From the NCBI GenBank assembly GCA_007117185.1, contig SKHA01000277.1, forward strand, positions 1-33,487: a stretch of DNA of 33,487 bases, read 5' to 3'. Source of the DNA: Spirochaeta sp. Lineage in GTDB: Bacteria; Spirochaetota; Spirochaetia; DSM-27196; Alkalispirochaetaceae. Shown here piece after piece: positions 20,499-29,887 of the stretch; within the stretch, counting starts at the first letter, position 1; the number at the start of each line of letters is the position of its first letter. The notes below the pieces were generated by a model. It searched no databases. It worked only from the letters and a program-made list of their open reading frames with translations, and was not told the DNA's origin. The translations under genes and the position numbers were made by a program.

Positions 20499-21089
20499 TC
20501 AGTGTGTCTCCAGAAGCCGAGCATACATCTGAGCGGTTGGTTCTTCAACCGTACCCCACCGCTCTTCACCCACCCGAATGATCTGAGCCACCATCTCCGG
20601 GAGGCTGTCCAGCCTCAGAATGCCGTTTCGGGTTGCCTCGGAGGGCCAGCTGCGCAGAGGTTCGCAGAAGTCAGCGGCATACAGCAGCAACCCCGGTGCA
20701 TGTACCGGTTCAGCCAGGAGGGGTGATCCGAGGGTATGATGGCGGACCGCTGCCAGAACGACCGGATCGGTCACTGCGTAACACCGCGCGAGACGTTCCG
20801 CCGCCACCGGCCCGTGCAGTAAAATGGGCGTACTGCGTTCAACTTCCAGTACAGCGGCGTTCCAGTCGCCACACCGGGCGATCAGCTGAGCAGGCGTTCT
20901 TTCACGGTCCAGGTCGTGGGCGACGGCGGCAAGGGCCACTTTCCGGACGGAAACACCGAACCGCCGGGCCAATGTCGTTGCAAGATCCGCGACGCTGCAC
21001 ACATGGGCATATCGCTGAGCCGAGAGGGTTCGGCGAGCGGCGGTAAGAACGTCTTCAGTGATAGATTCGATGGTATTCAATGTACTCAT
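20499..21089 (-). CDS. yqeK: YqeK-type HD-domain hydrolase (likely Ap4A hydrolase)
   Basis: YqeK proteins are HD-superfamily metal-dependent hydrolases that cut diadenosine tetraphosphate symmetrically. The 196-residue protein has H29 in RYAHV, the HD pair H58-D59 in AVAHDLDR, a histidine in LLHGPVAA and HH in AVRHHTLG, which together form the metal site. The C-terminal part has an ADFCEPLR segment typical of the family. It overlaps nadD by 35 bases and is followed by the LCP gene, the order nadD-yqeK-LCP-rsfS seen in many bacteria. Confidence 0.92.
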   Translation of the reverse strand: MSTLNTIESITEDVLTAARRTLSAQRYAHVCSVADLATTLARRFGVSVRKVALAAVAHDLDRERTPAQLIARCGDWNAAVLEVERSTPILLHGPVAAERLARCYAVTDPVVLAAVRHHTLGSPLLAEPVHAPGLLLYAADFCEPLRSWPSEATRNGILRLDSLPEMVAQIIRVGEERWGTVEEPTAQMYARLLETH

Positions 21090-21651
21090 TCACCGACTGG
21101 GGCAGCAGATCCGCCGGGGACTCTCCCCGGGCGATACGGGCACGCACCAGCGAAGACGACGCCGGATGGGGCGGGTTCTGCAGGAACACGGTATCATCAG
21201 GCAGCTCGGGCATGCTCTCCCGGAGCCGTGAGGGGTCGCCGTCTCTGGTGATGACCACTGGTACCGTAGTCTTCAGCAGGTCCCGCCAGCGATACCAGTT
21301 ACGCAACTGCTTCAACAGGTCGTCTCCCAGGATGTAGCCCGGCCGGGAGATCACCTGATTACTGCTGATCAGGGATTCCAGGGTATCGATAGCGTAGGAC
21401 GGTCCGGGACGATCAAGTTCTTCCCTGCTGACCCGGCAGTTCCCAAACGTCGCGAGGGCACGTTGGAGCATCTGCAGCCGGTCTTCGCAGCCTGCACCGG
21501 GACCGCGCGTTTTCAGCGGGTTTTGCCGGTTCGGCACCACCAGGATGGTGGTGAAGACGGTGCAGCTGCGTACAAGACCGATCACGTGAAGATGGCCCAG
21601 GTGGACCGGGTCGAAGGAGCCTCCGAACACGGCCGTAGCGGGGCCGCTCAC
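21055..21651 (-). CDS. nadD: Nicotinate-nucleotide adenylyltransferase NadD
   Basis: NadD joins ATP and nicotinate mononucleotide to give deamido-NAD. The 198-residue protein has the nucleotidyltransferase motif GGSFDPVHLGH at 10-20, a GDDLLKQLRNWYRW segment in the middle and SSSLVRAR near the C-terminus, equivalent to the ISSTxxR motif. The start codon is GTG at 21651, overlapping the obg stop as GTGA, with GAGCGGG upstream. It overlaps yqeK by 35 bases. Confidence 0.95.
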   Translation of the reverse strand: MSGPATAVFGGSFDPVHLGHLHVIGLVRSCTVFTTILVVPNRQNPLKTRGPGAGCEDRLQMLQRALATFGNCRVSREELDRPGPSYAIDTLESLISSNQVISRPGYILGDDLLKQLRNWYRWRDLLKTTVPVVITRDGDPSRLRESMPELPDDTVFLQNPPHPASSSLVRARIARGESPADLLPQSVNEYIEYHRIYH

Positions 21652-22646
21652 TGGTCCCGCTCGGTCAGCTGGAACAGCACCGTCCGCAGTTCCGGGAGGT
21701 TCTCCCCGGCCAGGGCGGATATGCGCACGCAGGGGATTTCCGGAGGCAGCTGTTGCTGTACCTGTTCAACGTGGTCGGGATCGCATTCGCCGGAGGAAAC
21801 TCGGTCCATCTTGGTAAGGACCACTATACAGGGCTTCTCCGCCAGTTCCGTCGAGTACGCCTCAAGCTCCTTCCTGAGGGTCAGGAAGTCCTTATAGGGA
21901 TCCTCTTCACCGACGTCAAGCAGAATCGCAAGTCCGCGGGTTCGGGCTATGTGGCGCAGAAATCTGGTTCCAAGCCCCGCTCCCTCACTGGCGCCGGCGA
22001 TCAATCCCGGGATGTCCGCCAGGACGATGTCTCGGTCATGGAGGTGCATCACCCCGAGGTTGGGAATCACCGTGGTGAAGGGGTAGTTTCCAATTTTGGG
22101 ATCCGCTTTGGTCAGAACTTTGAGCAGGGTGGATTTTCCGGCGTTGGGCAGACCGACAAAACCGATATCCGCGATGATCTGCAGTTCAACTTTGAGGGTT
22201 CGTTCCTCTCCGGGTTCTCCCGGTTGGGAAAAACGGGGAGTCTGGTGGGTGGAGCTTTTGAAATGGGCATTTCCCTTGCCTCCCCGGCCACCACGAAGAA
22301 GGCACTCACGCTGCCCCTCGCTGACCAGGTCCAGAAGCCGCTCTCCGGTGGCTGCGTCGGTGACCACCGTTCCCGGGGGCACCTCGATAACCACGTCCTG
22401 TCCGGCGGCGCCGTCCTTGTTTCTCCCGGTACCGGAATTCCCGTTATCCGCAAAAAAACGCTGCCGCATTCGTACATACGACAGCGTTTTTATGTTCTTT
22501 TTAACCACGAAGACGACGTCGCCGCCGCGCCCGCCCTCTCCGCCGTCGGGGCCGCCTCGGGGAACGTACTTCTCCCGACGGAACGAAATCGCCCCGGGCC
22601 CGCCGTGACCGGACCGGACCAGGATCTCCGCTTCGTCAACGAACAG
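21648..22646 (-). CDS. obg: GTPase Obg/CgtA, apparently starting at a CTG codon
   Basis: Obg is an essential GTPase of 50S assembly and stress signalling. Starting at CTG 22646-22644 gives 332 residues. The glycine-rich Obg fold begins (L/M)-FVDEAEILVRSGHGG and includes SFRREKYVPRGGPDGG. The G domain follows with GLPNAGKST at 165-173, DIPGL at 211-215 and TKMD at 278-281. There is no OCT domain. In this frame no ATG, GTG or TTG exists between the upstream in-frame stop (inside rpmA) and the GTG at 22508. A start at that GTG would delete the first 46 residues of the conserved fold. The Phe-Val-Asp that normally follows Met here follows CTG. An AGGGA ribosome-binding site lies 8 bases upstream. 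The CTG is 5 bases after the rpmA stop, so coupling with rpmA is likely. Confidence 0.93.
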   Translation of the reverse strand: MFVDEAEILVRSGHGGPGAISFRREKYVPRGGPDGGEGGRGGDVVFVVKKNIKTLSYVRMRQRFFADNGNSGTGRNKDGAAGQDVVIEVPPGTVVTDAATGERLLDLVSEGQRECLLRGGRGGKGNAHFKSSTHQTPRFSQPGEPGEERTLKVELQIIADIGFVGLPNAGKSTLLKVLTKADPKIGNYPFTTVIPNLGVMHLHDRDIVLADIPGLIAGASEGAGLGTRFLRHIARTRGLAILLDVGEEDPYKDFLTLRKELEAYSTELAEKPCIVVLTKMDRVSSGECDPDHVEQVQQQLPPEIPCVRISALAGENLPELRTVLFQLTERDQ

Positions 22647-22651
22647 GGGTC

Positions 22652-22921
22652 TTATCCCTGCACGGCCTCAGCGACGGGATCGATGGAAACCACCTTCTTG
22701 CCGCGCCGAGTATGAAAGCGAACCGTTCCGTCAGCTTTGGCAAAGAGGGTATCGTCCTTGCCGCGTCCGACCATTTCGCCAGGATGTACTTTGGTTCCCC
22801 GCTGTCGAATGATGATCGATCCTGCGGACACGAGCTCACCGCCAAACTTCTTGACTCCCAGGCGTTGTGAGTTAGAGTCTCTTCCGTTCTTTGAGCTACC
22901 ACCGCCCTTTTTATGTGCCAT
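22652..22921 (-). CDS. rpmA: 50S ribosomal protein L27
   Basis: L27 is an 89-residue protein whose N-terminus reaches the peptidyl transferase centre. It begins [16 protein letters not shown] and continues with the conserved [15 protein letters not shown] segment. It therefore lacks the N-terminal extension of Firmicutes L27 that is cleaved by Prp. The ATG is preceded by AAAGGAG at good spacing. The open frame upstream to 22984 belongs to the prp overlap and is not L27-like. The ATG lies inside the last codons of prp (11-base overlap), and obg begins 5 bases after its stop. Confidence 0.97.
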   Translation of the reverse strand: MAHKKGGGSSKNGRDSNSQRLGVKKFGGELVSAGSIIIRQRGTKVHPGEMVGRGKDDTLFAKADGTVRFHTRRGKKVVSIDPVAEAVQG

Positions 22922-23276
22922 CTCTCTCTCCTTTGATTGCGCCCGCCGTTTTGTCCGTTTCGCTGATGACCAGCGAAACCTCATCGGGCCACTCGTGCTG
23001 AATCTCGATCAGCCCGGTCTTTGCCAGCTCCCACACGCCCCGGACCCAGGGTTGGTCAGCGCCGCTGACCAGGACCAGATCAAGAAATCCCTCGTCCTGA
23101 ACTGCGCCACGTACTTCACACAGGGTGCTTCGGACCAGAACCAGACCAAGTGCCTTGGTCAGGGCTGACACGGCGGCGCAGGACGCGCTGTCCCTGCCGT
23201 GGTCTCGTAACCCGTGACCCCGTACAGTTATCTGCTCCAGCGCATAACCCCGGGTGACAGCATCGATCCGGATCAT
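22911..23276 (-). CDS. prp: Prp-family cysteine protease (YsxB)
   Basis: Prp is a small cysteine protease that trims the N-terminus of L27 in Firmicutes. The 121-residue protein carries the family signature: GHG with H21, then C33 in the SCAAVSAL segment. H21 and C33 match the catalytic His and Cys of the family in spacing. It lies between rplU and rpmA as expected, overlapping rplU in an ATGA (4 bases) and rpmA by 11 bases. The neighbouring L27 has no cleavable extension, so its substrate here is unclear. The C-terminal tail is slightly longer than the common form. Confidence 0.88.
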   Translation of the reverse strand: MIRIDAVTRGYALEQITVRGHGLRDHGRDSASCAAVSALTKALGLVLVRSTLCEVRGAVQDEGFLDLVLVSGADQPWVRGVWELAKTGLIEIQHEWPDEVSLVISETDKTAGAIKGERDGT

Positions 23277-23590
23277 GCGACTCCGGCGATCTCCTTGACC
23301 CGAACCAGGGAATACGCAGCGCGATGCCCCTGAGTCCGATGGTAATTCTTGCGACGTTTGTGCTTGTAGACGATTACCTTGGCATCCTTGCCGTGGCCCT
23401 CAACGATCGCCTTGACTGAGACGCCCTTCACGTAGGGGGTGCCAACCGAAACGGCTGAGTCGGTACGGACAAGAACAACATCGGAGAATTCCAGTTCTGA
23501 CCCCTCTTCCGAGGAGAGGAAATCTACCTTCACAACGGTGTCCTGCTCGACTTTATACTGCTTGCCTTTGATTTCTACCAGTGCGTACAT
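23273..23590 (-). CDS. rplU: 50S ribosomal protein L21
   Basis: This 105-residue 23S rRNA-binding protein begins MYALVEIKGKQYKVEQ and ends with the KHKRRKNYHRTQGHR segment typical of L21. The ATG at 23590 is chosen because the family N-terminus begins there, while the open frame extends upstream without homology. The ribosome-binding site is weak (ACGAG). It starts 67 bases after gltD stops and heads the rplU-prp-rpmA-obg run. Confidence 0.97.
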   Translation of the reverse strand: MYALVEIKGKQYKVEQDTVVKVDFLSSEEGSELEFSDVVLVRTDSAVSVGTPYVKGVSVKAIVEGHGKDAKVIVYKHKRRKNYHRTQGHRAAYSLVRVKEIAGVA

Positions 23591-23600
23591 AACTCGTTTT

Positions 23601-23628
23601 TGTACACGGTTTTGCGCTAACTGGTCAA
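23601..23628 (-). promoter_or_regulatory. Candidate promoter upstream of rplU
   Basis: The minus strand has TTGACC (23628-23623), a 16-base spacer and TGTACA (23606-23601). The -10 is a poor match, and the predicted start would lie only a few bases before the ATG. The alternative is readthrough from gltD, which lies 67 bases upstream with no terminator visible. Confidence 0.3.
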
Positions 23629-23657
23629 GCAGTTGGAGAGCACCTCCCACGCAGGGA

Positions 23658-25121
23658 TCACGGGAGGGCTGTCTCACCCATCAGAAAGCGGTCTACCTCG
23701 CGGGCGGCTCCACGCCCTTCGTTGATCGCCCAGACCACAAGACTTTGACCGCGACGGGCATCACCGGCGGCAAAAACTCCCGGGATTGACGTTGCAAAAT
23801 TGCCGTATTGCGCCTTGTAGTTGCTGCGGGGGTCCCGCTCCAGCGCCAGCTCCTGGGCGATATAGTCCTCGGGCCCCAGAAAACCGAGGGCCAAAAGGAC
23901 CAGATCCGTTTCAAACTCCTCTTCGGTGCCGGGTATTTCTTCCATTTTCGGCGGTGAGCCGGGCTCTTTGACCCAGTTGACCCGCACCGTTCGCACCGCC
24001 TTCACCCGTCCCTCGTCGTCACCGATGAACTCCTTGGTGAGAATGGCGAACTCCCGGGGGTCCCGGCCGAACACCGCCGCCGCTTCCTCGTGCCCGTAGT
24101 CGGTCTTCAGGGTCCGGGCATAGGTCGGCCAGGGCATCTCTTCGTTGCGTTCCGAGGGCGGTTTGGGCAGTAACTCAAAGTTGAGCAGACTGGCGCAGCC
24201 ATGCCGGACAGAGGTACCCAGGCAGTCGTTGCCGGTGTCGCCGCCACCAATGACGATCACCTTTCGCCCCCTGGCGGAGATGTAGGCGCCGTCCTCGAAA
24301 TTGCTGTCCAGGAGGCTCCTGGTGTTCGCCTTGAGAAACTCCATCGCGAAGTGGATTCCCTCGAGGTCGCGACCGGGAACGGGCAGGTCCCGCGGTCGGG
24401 TGGCCCCGCAGGCAAGAACAACCGCGTCATGATGCTCCATAAGCTGTTGCGTCGGGATATCCCGGCCGACGTCGACGCCGGTCCGGAAGGAGATTCCCTC
24501 GGCGGCCATCATTCCGTTGCGCTTTTCAACAAGCTGCTTGTCCAGCTTCATGTTGGGAATCCCGTACATCAACAGTCCGCCGATGCGATCCTGACGCTCG
24601 TAGACGGTGACGGTGTGTCCCGCCTGGTTCAGCTGGTCAGCTGCGGCCAGTCCGGCGGGGCCACTTCCTACCACAGCGACGGTCTTCCCCGTTCGCACCG
24701 CAGGGACGCGTGGCTGCATCAGCCCGTTCTCGTACGCTCGGTCGATGATCGCTGCTTCGTTTTCCTTGATGGTCACCGGGGGTTCGTTGATTCCCAGCAC
24801 GCAGGCGTGCTCGCACGGCGCCGGGCACACCCGCCCGGTGTACTCGGGAAAGTTGTTGGTCTTCATGAGACGGTAGAACGCCTCGTCCCAGCGGCCGTTG
24901 TAAATCAGATCATTCCATTCGGGGATGAGGTTGTCCACGGGGCAGCCGTAGTTGGACTGGCAGAAGGGAACGCCGCAATCCATGCAGCGTGCTCCCTGGG
25001 TCTCCCGCTCGGGCTGATCCATCTCTTTCTTGAACTCACCGAAATGGCTGATTCTCTCTTTGGCGTCCACGTGAGTCGCGGTCTGTCTGTCAAACTCCAT
25101 GAATCCGGTAGGCTTACCCAT
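23658..25121 (-). CDS. gltD: Glutamate synthase small (beta) subunit
   Basis: GltD passes electrons from NADPH through FAD and iron-sulphur clusters to GltB. The 487-residue protein has two N-terminal cysteine groups (C46, C49, C54, C60 and C99, C103, C107) for 4Fe-4S clusters. A first FAD-binding motif [11 protein letters not shown] lies at about 150-160, and a second nucleotide motif [10 protein letters not shown] lies in the middle of the chain. The C-terminal [16 protein letters not shown] segment is typical. The start overlaps gltB by 8 bases and has a near-perfect GGAGGTGAT ribosome-binding site. gltB and gltD form one operon under the promoter region at 29744-29773. Confidence 0.97.
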   Translation of the reverse strand: MGKPTGFMEFDRQTATHVDAKERISHFGEFKKEMDQPERETQGARCMDCGVPFCQSNYGCPVDNLIPEWNDLIYNGRWDEAFYRLMKTNNFPEYTGRVCPAPCEHACVLGINEPPVTIKENEAAIIDRAYENGLMQPRVPAVRTGKTVAVVGSGPAGLAAADQLNQAGHTVTVYERQDRIGGLLMYGIPNMKLDKQLVEKRNGMMAAEGISFRTGVDVGRDIPTQQLMEHHDAVVLACGATRPRDLPVPGRDLEGIHFAMEFLKANTRSLLDSNFEDGAYISARGRKVIVIGGGDTGNDCLGTSVRHGCASLLNFELLPKPPSERNEEMPWPTYARTLKTDYGHEEAAAVFGRDPREFAILTKEFIGDDEGRVKAVRTVRVNWVKEPGSPPKMEEIPGTEEEFETDLVLLALGFLGPEDYIAQELALERDPRSNYKAQYGNFATSIPGVFAAGDARRGQSLVVWAINEGRGAAREVDRFLMGETALP

Positions 25122-28100
25122 GGATCACCTCCTCACCGTACTGCAACGCCGCGTCTTCACGGCCGTGACGACGCAGCTCTTCATCCCGCAATTCTTTGCG
25201 TTCATGCTGTAGTTCCAGAACCCGCCGATACTGCGGCGAGATCACCTTGACGAACTGGCCGCGCACGGTGGCCCAGTTGGCCAGCACCTCAGCGGCGCGT
25301 TCACTCCCGGTGTGACGGAGATGATTGCGAGCCATCGACAGGACTTCCTCATCGTCGGAGACCTCCAGGGGGAGTAGTTCTACCATCCCCGGGTTTGTGT
25401 ATTCCCGCAGGTTACCCGACTGGTCCCAGACCCAGGCGATCCCGCCGCTCATTCCGGCCCCGAAGTTCCGGCCCACCGCGCCCAGGATGAGCGCACGACC
25501 TCCAGTCATGTATTCCAGCGCGTGGTCGCCGGTGCCTTCAACAACAACGCGCACCCCGGAGTTCCGAACGCAGAATCGCTCCGCCGCCACCCCGCGAATA
25601 TACGCTTCGCCGCCGGTGGCTCCGTAGAACGCCACGTTACCGATTATGATGTTTTCTTCCGCAGCGAAGGACGATTCCTTCGGGGGATAGACGATGATAT
25701 GGCCACCAGAGAGTCCCTTGCCGACGTAGTCGTTGGCGTCCCCTTCCAGTTCAAGGGTCACCCCCTGGGCAAGCCAGGCGCCGAAACTCTGTCCGGCGCT
25801 ACCGGTGAACTTGACGTGCAGCGAGTCGTCGTCCAGTTCGTACGCACCGATCTGTCGAACGATCTCGTTGCTGAGCATTCCGCCGGTGGTTCGGTCGGTA
25901 TTGACGATGGGAAACTCCAGCGAGACCGCCTCGCGCTGCCGGAACAGCGGCTGTGCCGCCGCGATCAGCTTTCGGTCCAGCACCTCGTCGATTCCGTGGT
26001 CCTGGGGAATGCAGCAGACCACCCCGGTATGACCGCTGCCCACCGTTATCGGGGTGAGCAGCGCCGAGAGGTCCACCCCGGCGCTCTTCCAGTTGCGAAC
26101 TGTCTCGTCCACTTCCAGAAGATCAACTCGACCTACCATCTCCTCAAGGCGACGGAACCCGAGCTGCGCCATGATCTGGCGCACCTCTTCGGCGACGAAA
26201 CGCATCATGTTGACCACGTGTTCCGGCCGGCCGGCAAACTTTTTGCGCAGCTCCTCGTCCTGGGTGGCAATTCCCACCGGGCAGGTGTTCTTTTCGCACT
26301 TGCGCATCATGATGCAGCCCATGCTGATCAGTGCGCTGGTGGCAAACCCCATCTCCTCCGCACCGAGGAGCGCGGCGATTACCACATCCCTGCCCGTCTT
26401 GAGCTGGCCGTCGGTCTGCAGGACAACACGGCTCCGCAGATCGTTGAGCACCAGCGTCTGGTGAACCTCGGCGATGCCCAGCTCCCAGGGGAGCCCGGCG
26501 TTCTTGATACCCGTCAGGGCGCTCGCCCCGGTGCCCCCGTCGTGCCCGGAGATGAGAATGTGGTCGGCGTGAGCCTTGGCTACCCCGGCGGCGATCGTTC
26601 CCACGCCCACCTCGCTCACCAGCTTGACGCTTACCCGCCCCGAGGGGTTGGCATTCTTCAAGTCGAAGATCAGCTGGGCCAGATCCTCAATGGAATAGAT
26701 GTCGTGGTGCGGCGGCGGGCTGATGAGGCCCACCCCGGGGGTGGAGAAACGCGTTTTGGCGATCTCGTCAAAGACTTTGTGCCCCGGCAGCTCGCCACCT
26801 TCCCCCGGTTTGGCCCCCTGAGCCATCTTGATCTGCATCTCGTCGGAGTTGGTCAGGTATTCGATGGTGACCCCGAAGCGGCCCGAAGCGACCTGCTTGA
26901 TCGCCGAGCGCTTGCTGTCGCCGTTCTCCAGGGGCTGGTACCGCCGGCGGTCTTCCCCGCCCTCTCCGGTGTTGGACTTGCCGCCAATGCGGTTCATCGC
27001 TACCGCCAGAGTCTCGTGGGCCTCGATGCTGATGGATCCGTAGCTCATCGCCCCGGTGACGAACCGCCGCATGATCTCCTCTGCCGGCTCCACCTCATCC
27101 AGAGGTACCGCTGTTGTCCCGTCGGCGAACTTCAACAGCCCCCGCAACGTCGCCTGGGAGGTGCTTCGCTCGTTCTGCCGGGCGGTGTAGCGCCCGAACG
27201 CCTCGGTGTCGCCGGTTCTCACCGCCAGCTGCAGATCCGCGATGGACTCGGGATCCCACATGTGCTTTTCACCCCCGAAACGCCACTGATAGTCGCCGGG
27301 GTTGAGATACTCCGTACCGATCTGCTGGTTTCCCCGGGGGTACGCCGCTTCGTGGCGACGCAACGCCTCCTGGGCCAGCTGACCGAAACCGGCCCCCTGA
27401 ATCCTGCTGGCTGTCCCGGCGAAGCAGAACTCCACCACCTCATCGGCCAGCCCCACGATCTCGAAGATCTGGGCGCCCTTGTAGGACTCCAGGGTGCTGA
27501 TTCCCATCTTTCCAAAGACTTTGCGCATTCCCTTCTGAACCGCATAGTGATAGGCGTCAACAATCGCCTCGTCGGCCAGGTCCTGCCTGAGCTGGTTGTC
27601 CCGCTTGAGCTGCCACATCGCCTCGTAGGCCAGGTAGGGGTTGATCGCGTCAGCTCCGTAGCCCACCAGGGTGCAGAAGTGGTGCACCTCCCGAGGCTCT
27701 CCGCTCTCAACGACGATCCCGATCTGGGTGCGCTTGTGGCTGCGGACCAGCTGGTGATGAGCAGCTCCCGTTGCCAGGAGAGCACTTACCGGCACCCGCT
27801 CCGGTCCGGCTGAGCGGTCCGAGAGGATGACCAGACTGTACCCTTCGCTGATGGCGCTCTCCGTCTCCCGGGCGATCCGCTCCAGAGCTTCCTTGAGCCC
27901 CCCTTCGCCGGAGGCCAGTGGGAAGGTGCAGTCGATGACCCTGGATCGCCACCCCCGGTAGTCCATCTCCTTCAACTTTGCCAGATCCTGGTTGGTGAGG
28001 ACAGGATGATCCAGCCAGAGCCGGTGGGCATCTTCCGGGCTGTTCTCCAGGACGTTGCCCTCCGGCCCGATGTAGGAACCGAGGCTCATTATCACCTCTT

Positions 28101-29712
28101 CGCGGATCGAGTCGATGGGCGGGTTGGTGACCTGTGCAAACAGCTGCTTGAAGTACTCGTAGAGCAAACGAGACTTGTCCGAAAGCACCGCCAGGGGGGT
28201 GTCGTTCCCCATCGACCCCAGGGGCTCCACCGAGTTTTCCGCCATCGGCTTGAGAATCAGTTGCAGGTGTTCCAGGGTGAACCCGAAGGCGCGCATCCGC
28301 TCCAGAATTGTCTCGCTGTCAAGCCCGGGGGCGTCGCCTACTCCGGCGATCTCCTGCAGGGTCAAGCGCTGCTCTTTGAGCCACGCCGCGAAGGGATACC
28401 GAGCGGCAATACCGTTCTTCAGCTCCGTATCGTCAACGATGCGTCCTTCCTGGAAGTTCACCAGGAACATCCGTCCGGGCTGCAGGCGCCCCTTCTGGAT
28501 CACTTTTGCCGGGTCAATGGAGGCGACGCCAACCTCGCTGGCCATCACCACCAGATCGTCACTGGTAACATAGTAGCGGCTGGGACGCAGACCGTTACGG
28601 TCCAGTACCGCTCCGATCACCCGACCGTCGGTAAAGGCGATCGACGCCGGTCCGTCCCAGGGCTCCATCTGGGTGCTCATGAATTCGTACATCGCCTTGC
28701 CGACCTCCGGCATGTGTCGGTGGTTCTGCCACGCCTCGGGGACCATCATCATGATCGCTTCAGGAAGCTCCCGACCGGCCATCAGCAACAACTCAAGAAC
28801 GTTGTCAAAGTTTCCCGAGTCGGAGAGGTCCGGCTCGATCACCGGCAGCAGCTTCTTCACGTCATCGCCGAAGAGTTCACTCCGGAGGATACCCTCCCGG
28901 GCGCGCATCTTGTTGATATTGCCCCGGAGGGTATTGATCTCTCCGTTGTGGCTCATGAACCGCAACGGTTGCGCTCGGTCCCAGCTCGGGAATGTATTCG
29001 TTGAGAACCGACTGTGGACCATCGCCAGATGGGTTTCAAAGAGGGGGTCCGTCAGATCCAGGTAGTACTGGAAAAGCTGCTCCGGGGTGAGCATCCCCTT
29101 GTAGACGATATTTCTGGTGGAAAGGCTGCAGATATAAAAGAAATGGGAGCGATCGTTCTCGCCTCCCCGCAAGGTGTTGGTGGCCCGCTTGCGGATGATG
29201 TACAGCGCCCGCTCAAAACTGTCCCGATCCATATCGCCGCCGGCAGCAATAAAGACCTGCCGAATGACCGGTTCAGCAGCCAGAGCGGAAGGACCGATCA
29301 TGGAGTTGTCCCGGGGAACGTCCCGCCAGCCCAGAAAGCGCTGCTTTTCTTCGGCGATGATCCCCTCGAACTGAGCCTCGCATCGCTGCCGCTCGTTTTC
29401 GTCCTGAGGGAGGAACACAAGTCCTGCGGCAAACTTGCCTCGCTCAGGGAGGGTTACCTGCAGCTCGTTCCCGGCGATTCGTTCCAAGAGAGCGTGGGGC
29501 AGCGCCGTCAGGATACCCGCGCCGTCACCGGTATTCACCTCTGCTCCCACCGCACCGCGGTGGGTCATGTTCACGAGCACTTCCCGGGCCATCGGCACCA
29601 GGTCATGACTGGCGTTGCCTTTTATGTGGGCAACAAACCCCACGCCACATGCATCGTGTTCCCACTGTGGAGAATAAAGTCCCTGCTGCCCCGGTCTGGT
29701 TCTGCGCGCCAT
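25114..29712 (-). CDS. gltB: Glutamate synthase large (alpha) subunit
   Basis: GltB makes two glutamates from glutamine and 2-oxoglutarate, using electrons from GltD. The 1532-residue protein starts with a short propeptide before C22 in DACGVGF, the class II amidotransferase nucleophile. The amidotransferase domain (about 22-430), a central domain, the FMN-binding synthase domain (about 800-1200) and the GXGXG beta-helix at the C-terminus follow. The 3Fe-4S cysteines are C1133, C1139 and C1144. The length is the usual one for bacterial GltB. The ATG is preceded by AAGGAG at 5 bases. The upstream region carries a sigma-54 type promoter. Antisense open frames over this gene are shadows of its codon bias. 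Confidence 0.98.
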   Translation of the reverse strand: MARRTRPGQQGLYSPQWEHDACGVGFVAHIKGNASHDLVPMAREVLVNMTHRGAVGAEVNTGDGAGILTALPHALLERIAGNELQVTLPERGKFAAGLVFLPQDENERQRCEAQFEGIIAEEKQRFLGWRDVPRDNSMIGPSALAAEPVIRQVFIAAGGDMDRDSFERALYIIRKRATNTLRGGENDRSHFFYICSLSTRNIVYKGMLTPEQLFQYYLDLTDPLFETHLAMVHSRFSTNTFPSWDRAQPLRFMSHNGEINTLRGNINKMRAREGILRSELFGDDVKKLLPVIEPDLSDSGNFDNVLELLLMAGRELPEAIMMMVPEAWQNHRHMPEVGKAMYEFMSTQMEPWDGPASIAFTDGRVIGAVLDRNGLRPSRYYVTSDDLVVMASEVGVASIDPAKVIQKGRLQPGRMFLVNFQEGRIVDDTELKNGIAARYPFAAWLKEQRLTLQEIAGVGDAPGLDSETILERMRAFGFTLEHLQLILKPMAENSVEPLGSMGNDTPLAVLSDKSRLLYEYFKQLFAQVTNPPIDSIREEVIMSLGSYIGPEGNVLENSPEDAHRLWLDHPVLTNQDLAKLKEMDYRGWRSRVIDCTFPLASGEGGLKEALERIARETESAISEGYSLVILSDRSAGPERVPVSALLATGAAHHQLVRSHKRTQIGIVVESGEPREVHHFCTLVGYGADAINPYLAYEAMWQLKRDNQLRQDLADEAIVDAYHYAVQKGMRKVFGKMGISTLESYKGAQIFEIVGLADEVVEFCFAGTASRIQGAGFGQLAQEALRRHEAAYPRGNQQIGTEYLNPGDYQWRFGGEKHMWDPESIADLQLAVRTGDTEAFGRYTARQNERSTSQATLRGLLKFADGTTAVPLDEVEPAEEIMRRFVTGAMSYGSISIEAHETLAVAMNRIGGKSNTGEGGEDRRRYQPLENGDSKRSAIKQVASGRFGVTIEYLTNSDEMQIKMAQGAKPGEGGELPGHKVFDEIAKTRFSTPGVGLISPPPHHDIYSIEDLAQLIFDLKNANPSGRVSVKLVSEVGVGTIAAGVAKAHADHILISGHDGGTGASALTGIKNAGLPWELGIAEVHQTLVLNDLRSRVVLQTDGQLKTGRDVVIAALLGAEEMGFATSALISMGCIMMRKCEKNTCPVGIATQDEELRKKFAGRPEHVVNMMRFVAEEVRQIMAQLGFRRLEEMVGRVDLLEVDETVRNWKSAGVDLSALLTPITVGSGHTGVVCCIPQDHGIDEVLDRKLIAAAQPLFRQREAVSLEFPIVNTDRTTGGMLSNEIVRQIGAYELDDDSLHVKFTGSAGQSFGAWLAQGVTLELEGDANDYVGKGLSGGHIIVYPPKESSFAAEENIIIGNVAFYGATGGEAYIRGVAAERFCVRNSGVRVVVEGTGDHALEYMTGGRALILGAVGRNFGAGMSGGIAWVWDQSGNLREYTNPGMVELLPLEVSDDEEVLSMARNHLRHTGSERAAEVLANWATVRGQFVKVISPQYRRVLELQHERKELRDEELRRHGREDAALQYGEEVIHG

Positions 29713-29743
29713 CCTTGCTCCTTACCCAAAATCTGGTGAAAAA

Positions 29744-29773
29744 ATACTATGCAATTTCAGTGCCAAGCGTCAA
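29744..29773 (-). promoter_or_regulatory. Sigma-70 type promoter of gltBD, overlapping the sigma-54 site
   Basis: The minus strand has TTGACG (29773-29768), an 18-base spacer and TAGTAT (29749-29744). It would start transcription within a few bases of the sigma-54 start. Either one or both could be used. Confidence 0.5.
29750..29766 (-). promoter_or_regulatory. Sigma-54 (RpoN) type -24/-12 promoter of gltBD
   Basis: The minus strand reads TTGGCACTGAAATTGCA. Compared with the sigma-54 consensus TGGCACG-N4-TTGCA, the GG and GC pairs are exactly at -24 and -12 spacing, and only the G after TGGCAC differs (T here). The predicted start near 29739 leaves a leader of about 27 bases that contains the AAGGAG ribosome-binding site. 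Sigma-54 control of glutamate synthase fits nitrogen regulation. Confidence 0.65.
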
Positions 29774-29804
29774 TTATCCTTACAACTTATGTAAGCAAAA
29801 GGAG

Positions 29805-29832
29805 ATACGCCACCTCAGGAATTCATACGCCA
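29805..29832. repeat. 8-base direct repeat with 20-base period upstream of gltB
   Basis: ATACGCCA occurs at 29805-29812 and 29825-29832 on the plus strand, so the period is exactly 20 bases, or about two helix turns. It lies some 65-95 bases upstream of the predicted gltB start. Such spacing suits paired protein sites on one DNA face. Confidence 0.5.
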
Positions 29833-29834
29833 GC

Positions 29835-29887
29835 GTAGTTTCTACAAAGTTGTAGGGTATCCTACCATTTCGTCCTACGTAAACGTA
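29835..29887. promoter_or_regulatory. Mosaic of overlapping inverted repeats built on GTAG, between argS and gltB
   Basis: The plus strand shows nested palindromes: GTAG-3-CTAC (29835-29845), CTACAA-2-TTGTAG (29842-29855), GTAGG-4-CCTAC (29852-29865) and TACGT-2-ACGTA (29876-29887). They lie about 95-150 bases upstream of the predicted sigma-54 start, where enhancer-binding sites normally lie. They could also be weak hairpins after argS, but no U-rich run follows. Confidence 0.45.

Noticed and set aside
22508-22510. GTG as the start of obg
   Set aside because: It would remove 46 residues of the conserved Obg fold that are intact in the frame upstream.
25522-27813. Long plus-strand open frame (763 codons) opposite gltB
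   Set aside because: It lies fully antisense to a well-conserved gene, has no recognisable motif or ribosome-binding site, and reflects the codon bias of gltB.
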